Assembly (NCBI GenBank): GCA_922989275.2
Contig: OV277872.1
Span: 31,723,619 to 31,787,618 of the forward strand
Direction: 5' to 3'
Origin: Gari tellinella
Taxonomy: Eukaryota > Mollusca > Bivalvia > Cardiida > Psammobiidae
DNA: 64,000 nucleotides
The translations under genes were made by a program, and so were the position numbers. Positions 56,615-64,000 of this stretch are shown piece by piece. Each line of letters starts with the position of its first letter. Position 1 is the first letter of the stretch. The notes under the pieces were generated by a model. The model was not told the DNA's origin. It did not search any database and saw only the letters and a program-made list of their open reading frames with translations.

Positions 56615-58700
56615 TTCAGTGATGTAACAATTGCCAATTATAGTTAAGTACAGAGTTGCTTTCCTTGAGTATTTATAGCAAAACATCTCCATTTTGAAGA
56701 GTGAACATTGAGGCAACAATGGCAGAAAGACTTTGTAAGATCGTGATTTGAAATAAGGAATCACTGACCATTTTAGTACTGAGGCTGGTACCATACATTT
56801 TAAACACTTCCTTGATGTAACGATGTATTATTCTGCCTTTGACTGCAATAATCATTATTCTCTTTTTGCACAAAATGTATGCATTTGAGATATGATAAAT
56901 TGTGTCATAAGGTTCCAGTATTTAGTGTAAATTAGTATGGTAAGAATGTCATTTAGGTGAAATACATCCTTGATGTAACGATCCTTGATGTAACAGTGAA
57001 ATTGTTACATAAAGGACCAGAAACCGTTATTTCAAGGAAACCAGAGACCAAAAATTAATAAAAGAAAATATCTTTCAAGTAAACGGGTATTTTACATTGA
57101 AATGAATACTTTTTATAAGGGGTAGCATGTGATGAAAGAAAAAAAAGCTGCTTTTGCTTACTAGTATTAGTCACCGGACAAATCCTGTTAAACGTATGTT
57201 ACATCAAGGAGGTGTTTCGTTACATGAAGGAAAACAGCTGTAAGATATTAATAAAATAGGAAAACTTTATACAGAATTTTAAAATTCACTTTTTGAAGTT
57301 GGTAGACATTATTTCAACAGTTATTATTATGGAAATCATTACATATTCTTCCTAAAACTTTGCTATTTTCCTTAGCTGTTACATCAAGGAAAACATATTG
57401 TTACATAAAGGAAAGTTACAATGTTACATAAAGGAAAACCAATTGCAAAACAGTTCAATATTTTCATTTTTATGTTGGATTAGTAAATACCTAAACTTTT
57501 CCATTTATTTTTTACAAGAAACTAAACATATGGCATAAATTTTGTATTGTAAGCCTTTATTTCAGAGCCTAATTTGTGTTACATCAAAGAATTAATATAT
57601 CTATATATTTTCTGTAACACATTTATACTATTTGTTGCTTCTTATAAGCTACAGTAACCCCAAGTCTTTAACAATAAGTGCAAACTAGACAGGAAATCCT
57701 GATTCATGTATTCTGCTCATTGTTGGATATATCATGCATCCGTTTTCATTTAGAAATTGGCAAATCAAGTACACACTGATATTGTAATCCTCGCTGTTAC
57801 AATATAAATTCAGTGATGTAACAGGAATGTAAAATTATAGTAGCATAGGTATTTTAGTTCCCGAAATGAATGTCATAGTAAAGCATTTATACTTGAAGAG
57901 ACTACATGTATACTAAGTTGGCATTCAAACTCTTCTTTAAGGTTTATGAATCAGAAGAGTCATTTATTTCCTTAATGTAACATAGTTGCTTCTTTACTGT
58001 AACAGCCTGTTGCTAATAATATGGAATAACTTTCAAATAACCCTAGTTTTGATACTAAGTAAGCAATGGCTAATCAGTGTAATAAAATGTTTAATTGTTT
58101 TATTTAGTTTGTTAATGTTTATCAAACTTTTAACGTTTGATATATCTTTGTATTTTCCTTAATGTAACATTGCTATAGCTGCAGATTCCTTGATGTAACC
58201 ATCTTCTTTTTAACAAATAAAATTCACAGGCAATGGCAGTTTGGTGTAACTTTTGCTCTAAATGATTGTATTTATTATACTACAGCATGGAATATCAGAG
58301 GAATCATGTTCAAGTTCTGAATGTTTTGTCAGTGTGAAAACAAAATGTCAATTATGACAGTTTTTTAGGCGCAAACCGTACATGATCGGAAAATAAAATC
58401 AGCTGATATAATTTGCAAAATTTACTATTAAGGAAATCTATTAGATGCTATTTATTGTGACGAAACACCTAATAAAATTGTTTTGATTCATTTAATGACA
58501 TTGTACTTGTTTAAAGGAAATAGTTTTGCAATGGTGTTAAATATACGCCACACCTCTACAACCTGGGTACATGTAAGCCCCTTATGTAACATATTTCCAC
58601 ATTATAGACATGCATGGTGCTATAGTGTAAGCCATTAACCTCAGAGAGAATATCAAAATAATCTCATCCTTGACATCAGAATTGTTACATAAAAAAATAT
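56615..58700. repeat. Cluster of about 18 scattered CCTTGATGTAAC motifs
   Basis: Forward forms (CCTT[GA]ATGTAAC) at 56809, 56968, 56983, 57970, 58157, 58188 and 58579; reverse forms (GTTACAT[CA]AAGG) at 57004, 57198, 57219, 57378, 57400, 57423 and 57588; looser ones at 56621, 57815, 57992 and 58684. The DNA between them is AT-rich and not obviously repeated. No gene seen. Confidence 0.8.
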
Positions 58701-58856
58701 TGACTCATATACTCAGCCAAAAAAGAAAGTACCCACTGTTGTATTCTAAATTATCAGCGTCACATAAATACTGCATTTATTTTTTGCTTTATAGAAAGTT
58801 GCAGACGACATGACATCGATCTCATTGTGGCTAAATAACTGGCAAATTGTAGTGAC

Positions 58857-60009
58857 AAGAGCCGTATACGGCCCTAAATCGCTCACCTGGAAACCGTTGA
58901 TGTAAATGTAACATACCTTGGAAAGCTGAGAAATTATGACAATACTATTGTGCCAATTGCTGATTGGATGATGCTGAGTGCAAACTATCTTAGCTCAGGG
59001 TACTGTGGTTTCAGACAAGAAGATTTTTAAAAGTTTTTATTGAACAAATCTATTTTTAGCTCCTGTGACCCAGATATGCAATGGACCGGAACCATTTGAA
59101 CAATATTGATAAAGTACCTCTAGAAGTTACACCATGTCAAATATCAAAGTTCTAGCTATTTAGTTTCAGTGAAGAAGAGGTTTGTAGATTTCAGTCTATA
59201 TCTCTATGTAAATTTGTGACCCCGGAACGGGGCCATTTCTGACCCCAGGGACATAATTTGAACAATCTTGATAGAGGACCTGAAGATGATGCTTTGTGCA
59301 AAATATCTAAGCTCAGTGTACTGTGGTTTCAGACAAGAAGATTTTTTTAAGTTTTTATTGAAAAAATCTATTTATAGCTCCTGTGACCTAGATATGCAGC
59401 GGACTGGAACCATTTGAACAATATTGGTAGAGTGAATATCTACAAGTTAAACTATGCCAAATAGCAAAGCTCTAGCCATATTAGTTTCAGTGGAAAAGAG
59501 GTTTGAAGATTTCACAATATAACTCCATGTAAATTTGTGACCCCTGGGGCGGGGCCATTTTTTACCCCAGGGACATAATTTGAACAAACTTGATAGAGGA
59601 CCTGAAGATGATGCTTTGTGCAAACTATCTAAGCTCAGGGTATGTGGTTTCAGACAAGAAGATCTATTTTTAGCTCCCATGACCTAGTTATGCAACGGAA
59701 CGGCACCATTTGGACAATATTGGTTAAGTACCTCCAGAAGTTACACCATGCCAAATATCAAAGCTCTAGCCATATTAGTTTCAGAGTAGAAGAGGTTTGA
59801 AGATTTCACTATATAACTCTATGTAAATTTGCAACGGATCGGAAATATTTGAACAACTTTCAAAGAGGACTATATAAGGATCATTCCTGACAAGTTTGGT
59901 TAAAATCCATCCAGTAGTTTAGGAGGAGGTGTGGTTTAAAGAAATTGTTGACGACGGACACATGACGTTAAAAATACTTCACATTGGCACTTTGTGCCAG
60001 GTGAGCTAA
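58857..60009 (+). mobile_element. Helentron/pearl-like element with tandem core
   Basis: Starts CCGTATACGG then CCCTAAATCGCTCACCTGG and ends with the hairpin TGGCACTTTGTGCCA followed by GGTGAGCTAA. CGCTCACCTGG and CCAGGTGAGC are subterminal inverted words. Three core units start at about 59058, 59376 and 59672 (AGCTCC[TC][GA]TGACC). A 3' hairpin followed by CTRR is Helitron-like. Confidence 0.7.
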
Positions 60010-60735
60010 AAACAAAGGTCTAAAACTCTTTCGTCTGAAAAGAGCATTTTTGATTAGAAATGTTTTTCATAGAAGAAAAACAATGGTGCTCATATTCAGG
60101 AGCTATTTTTATTTCTTAAAGGAAATAAAATCACATTAGACAATCGTTCATTGCAATATTCAAGGTGTTATCAAGACTAGAAAGTCTTATAATACAAAAT
60201 TACCTCTCTTTGATTTGAAATAAGAATGAACCTTAAGTGCATGTGTCATTCAATCTGTATGTTTTTACTGGAATACATTGGTGAACATATGAGCATTTAC
60301 AATCACAAACAAAACTGGAGTTGATATTACTTTAAAAGATATAGAGCTTTGAAATTTAACTTTTTTTATGCTAAGCAGTGAATTATAGAGTTTTCTCAGT
60401 ATATTATACTGTTATAATCTTCAGTGAATTATAACTTTTAGGAACTATTTTTCCCCAAGCTAATTTTTTCTATTACAAATGTACCTCCTTTTAATTTGAA
60501 TAATAATGCCAAACACTATTATTTCCCATGTAAAGTGTCTTCTGCTAAGTCAAATTGTTGTTCAATAAGCTGTGATTTGCTCTTTTGAATGTTACTCATT
60601 AAAGCAAGAGCATAGCAAAATGGATATTAATGAAAGACATTGACTTTTTAAGGTTATGTGAGATGTTGGAAATGAAAATAAAACAGTTTGCCAAATTGGG
60701 TAATTATCCAAAACAGTTCAATCATATTTTTTGAT
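60010..60735. other. No feature seen
   Basis: AT-rich, no gene. Confidence 0.45.
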
Positions 60736-60739
60736 AAAA

Positions 60740-61330
60740 AAAAGACTGTGTCCCAGATACACGAATGCAAAATATGAAAGGCCTAGGCTACTGGTTCAAA
60801 TGTTATAGACATTTAAAGATGTTTACAAAAGTAAGTGAAAGGTCGAGGTCACAAGGTCAAAGAGAGTTGTGTGGTTAGAAAGGTCTTGACTCAGGGAAGA
60901 CAATTGCCAAGTTAAGAGGCCCAGTTGCATTAATCAAGAGTTATAGCCAAGGTTAAGGTTTTTGGTTAAATTTTGATTAAATAGGTCAAAGGTCCAGGTC
61001 AAGGTCACATGGTCAAATAGCGTTGTATGGTTGAAAAGGTCTTGATTCAAGAAATATACATACGAAAAAAAAGCCCTAGGCCTAAGGGTTTAAATGTTAT
61101 AGACATTTAAAGATTTTTACAAAAGTAGGTCAAGTTCTAAAAGGTTTGTATGGTTGGAAAGGTCTTGCCACTGGGAAGACATATGCCAAGTATAAAAGGC
61201 ATGTGTGCAATAATGCAAGAGATATAGCTAAGGTTAAGGTTTTTGGCACAGACAGACAGACAGATGGACAAACAAACAAACAGGACAAAAACGATATTAC
61301 AGTTTTTGTCATGTCTGTTTGTTTGTTTGT
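60740..61330 (+). repeat. Two-unit tandem repeat, about 290 bp, with GACA tail
   Basis: AAATGTTATAGACATTTAAAG at 60798 recurs at 61092. Other shared words: GGTCAAGGTCACA-like, GGTTAGAAAGGTCTTG and AAGGTTAAGGTTTTTGG. It ends GGCACAGACAGACAGACAG. Confidence 0.7.
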
Positions 61331-62895
61331 TTTTCCGTTAGTATATGCCGGCGAATCATAGATTCCGGGTGCATAGAAAGTATCAATTGGTCATTGCCAA
61401 GATATCAGTTCAAGATATACTTTTATCTTTCTATATGATGTGATGAAGAATCTGATATCATATCATGCATTGTCAGATCTGTCTAGTGTAGTTTACAGAC
61501 AGTTTACTGACAATGCCATTTTGAGAATGTTCATAATATGATAACAAAACAATGTCTTGACAGCAGCTTTAAGTGTCCATTGTCTCAATTCCTTTACTTT
61601 ATCCTCCTTGGTCCACTTGTCTCATTATAATTTGTTAAACTGATGTCATCAGTTTTATCCATTTTTTGTCATTCATCCAATTATTTTGTCCTCTGTCGGT
61701 GTTGTTGAATTCATTTCTCTTTGGGCGGAATCATCCAAGCAAAAACACACAGCAAAGAACTCATCATAGTGATATTTACATAATGAGTTACTAAATGCAT
61801 GCTTCTGAAGGGATAGGCTATCTCTCTTGTCCAATTACACAAAAACAGGTTGATGTGTTTATTATAGGTCTCTACATAGCAGCAATTCTCCTGATTTGAA
61901 GTTGTGTTGACTGTAGAGTAAGTAAGTGCTGTTATCAATTTCAATTCCTGGCATTTTATATAGATTGGTGCAGAAACTGACAGATTAGGACATCACGGCT
62001 AAAAGATAATACCAGATATGTGTATTTAATCAACAGTTCAATACATTGCCATAAACAATCACCAAAGTCAGCGAATAGCATATTTTTTGTCTGTAGCTTC
62101 AAATTCAAATTCCCTACCTCTGTCAACTGCAACAAAACAGAGCAGCAGTAGATGCTAATATTCCAACTTGTCCAATCATTCCATCAGATTTCTTTGCTAA
62201 CACTAGGTCGCTTTAGAAGAAGTGCAAGCAGGCTCTCAGAAAGTGTTGAAAATGGTAACTGAGGTATTGCCAAGTTGTCACATTATACTGAATTGTCAAT
62301 TTTTTAATTTTTCCAAGTCACATTATACTGATTTTTTACACATTTTTCAGTTTTTCAGGTGTTTTTTTTAAGTATGTCCTGAAATACACTTTCTTGTTAA
62401 TGGATCCTGAGGTCTAAACACTGGTGGTACCAAAGTATAATCAACATATATAAACTGCTTTCAGCTTCCATCTGCTAGGATATTGGAAATATTGCACATG
62501 AAATAATATTTCTGTATAAAATGTAACTATTTTCTCCAGTGGAGAAATGAAGTTTATGTGTAAATAGGCATATAGATGGAGTAAAAGGATTAAATCACAA
62601 CCTTTATCAAAATACTTCAATAAACAAACCTGTTGGCCATCTGCTTTACCTTTGTCCTGTATTAAGTAAGCTATAACCTGTATCAAAAACTGCTACTAAT
62701 ACACTTTAAGTGGCCGGTTAACACAATATTGGCTGTTTATTGTTTAATGCAGAATTTTCAAGGCTTGTCATTGTTTTTTTCTTGCATAATAATTATGTCC
62801 TCATCAAAGGGTTTCATAATCAACTGATTTTCATTATCGATCAACATATATACATGTAATTGGACAAACCACTTCGATTAATCATTGATTATACA
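61331..62895. other. No feature seen
   Basis: About 1.5 kb of AT-rich sequence with short unsupported ORFs on the minus strand (61711-61944, 62441-62686). The second holds family D-like words (CTGCTAGGATATTGG). Confidence 0.4.
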
Positions 62896-62898
62896 AAA

Positions 62899-63675
62899 CA
62901 AAGGCCACTATGGCCCTAAATCGCTCACCTGGTACACCATGGCAAACTTGACCTATAGTGACCTAGATTATGACTGGACATGACCCACAATCAACCTTTA
63001 GAGGGTAAACAAGATGTTCCTATGATTTGACCTAGTGACCGAGTTTTTGACCAGACATGACCCATATTCAAACTAGACCTATATATAAATGAGACAAACA
63101 TTCTGACTAAGTTTCATCAAGATCCAATGAGATTTGTAGCCTCTAGAGTGTTAAAAAGATTTTTCTATGATTTAACCTTATTGACCTAGTTTTTGACCGG
63201 ACATGGCCCATATTTGAACTTGACCTAAATATCAACGACACAAACATTCTGACCTATTTTCATCAAGACCCAATGAGATTTGTAGCCTCTAGAGTGTTAA
63301 CAAGGTTTTTCTATGATTTGACCTAGTGACCTAGTTTTTGACCAAACATGACCCATATTCGAACTTGACCTAGAAATCAATGACACAAACATTGTCATGA
63401 AGTTTCATGAAGATTCAATGAGATTTGTAGCCTCTAGAGTGTTAACAAGGTTTTTCTATGATTTGACCTAGTGACCTAGTTTTTAACCCAACATGACCCA
63501 CATTCAAACTTGGCCTAGATTTCTACTAGACAAACATTGTGATCAAGTTTCATGAAGATCCAATGAGATTTGTAGCCGGAATAGTGTTAACGAACAATTG
63601 TGAACAGACAGACGGACCGACGGACATCCAGCGATCCTAAAAGCTCTCCTTGGCACTTCGTGCCAGGTGAGCTAA
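62899..63675 (+). mobile_element. Helentron/pearl-like element with 145-bp tandem core
   Basis: AAGGCCACTATGGCC then CCTAAATCGCTCACCTGG at the start; TGGCACTTCGTGCCA then GGTGAGCTAA at the end, as in 58857-60009. The core units are anchored by TATGATTT at 63021, 63166, 63312 and 63457 and contain GACCTAGTTTTTGACC and GATTTGTAGCCTCTAGAGTG. Confidence 0.78.
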
Positions 63676-64000
63676 AAAAAAGGGAAATTTAAATTTTAAT
63701 ATAAATTTAGTAACTAAAATCTTAAAGTTGACAATAAAAAAATCAGATTATATTTTTTTGACTTTAATTGCACATCTGAAGATTAAAATCCCAACATAAC
63801 TGTCAAATTGCCAAAATCCCGCAATCCAAAATCCCGCAATTTTAAAACCTGAAAATGTAGGCACATTCGTAATCTAAACCTATAAAATGAAGTAATGCCC
63901 GATGATTATGGAGGCAACATTGCTTACAAACCCGTGAAATTGGTGGAAACAAATTGACTTTTAAATCTGTTTTGTTGACATTCGATCGAAGACGAATCAT
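63676..64000. other. No feature seen
   Basis: AT-rich window end; CAAAATCCCGCAA occurs twice in a row near 63812. Confidence 0.4.

Overview
The window looks like nuclear DNA of a bivalve mollusc. The evidence is an egg-laying-hormone (ELH) type neuropeptide precursor, tRNA-headed SINEs whose body resembles bivalve SINE domains, a high load of short palindromic MITEs, Helentron/pearl-like elements with tandem cores, abundant TACATGTA words and AT-rich composition. Species cannot be named from the sequence. Only one gene is well supported: an intronless coding exon at 16311-16886 on the + strand, encoding a 191-residue precursor with two ELH-like amidated hormones. A second, weak candidate is a two-exon small secreted peptide at 27811-28206, whose exon-intron unit is duplicated 654 bp downstream with a stop in the copy. 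Almost every other long ORF lies inside a repeat and is not credited as a gene.

Layout. 1-16.2 kb: MITEs, a 1,042-bp hAT-type foldback (3689-4730), and several foldback or TA-flanked elements. 16.27-16.89 kb: the ELH exon, whose splice acceptor lies about 60 bp after a three-deep nest of MITEs. 17-35 kb: dense MITEs, including head-to-tail trains, a SINE, a 490-bp element (26218-26707), the 28-kb duplication and a TTAA-flanked element that splits a MITE (29880-30782). 35-45 kb: two inverted copies of a 660-bp retroelement-like 3' end, plus more MITEs. 45.6-51.3 kb: a 5.7-kb element with about 355-bp terminal inverted repeats and a 6-bp duplication; it carries a SINE, two MITEs, an 800-bp TCTG/TCTC microsatellite and nine 161-162-bp tandem repeats. 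51-56 kb: further MITEs and a second SINE. 56.6-58.7 kb: an AT-rich tract with about 18 scattered copies of a 12-bp motif, CCTTGATGTAAC. 58.9-63.7 kb: two Helentron-like elements with tandem cores and another tandem repeat.

The most unusual signal is a hairpin of about 65 bp, with outer words GCAAACAG/CTGTTTGC and inner words GATCAGACGCC/GGCGTCTGATC. It sits at the centre of at least four MITE families with unrelated termini: TA-flanked CAGTGGAGAA and CAGTGCTCCC families, and TTAA-flanked CCCTTTCG and CCCATTTGTGCCC families. Its stem differs between families, yet the two arms stay complementary. Family letters used below: A = CAGTGGAGAA (TA); B = CCCTTTCG (TTAA); C = CCCATTTGTGCCC (TTAA); D = CCCATTACCC (TTAA, different hairpin); E = CAGTTAAACC/TAACGACC (TA); F = CAGTGCTCCC (TA); G = CAGTCGAACTTCGATA (TA, pogo-like). 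All family names are local to this report. All alignments and counts were made by eye.
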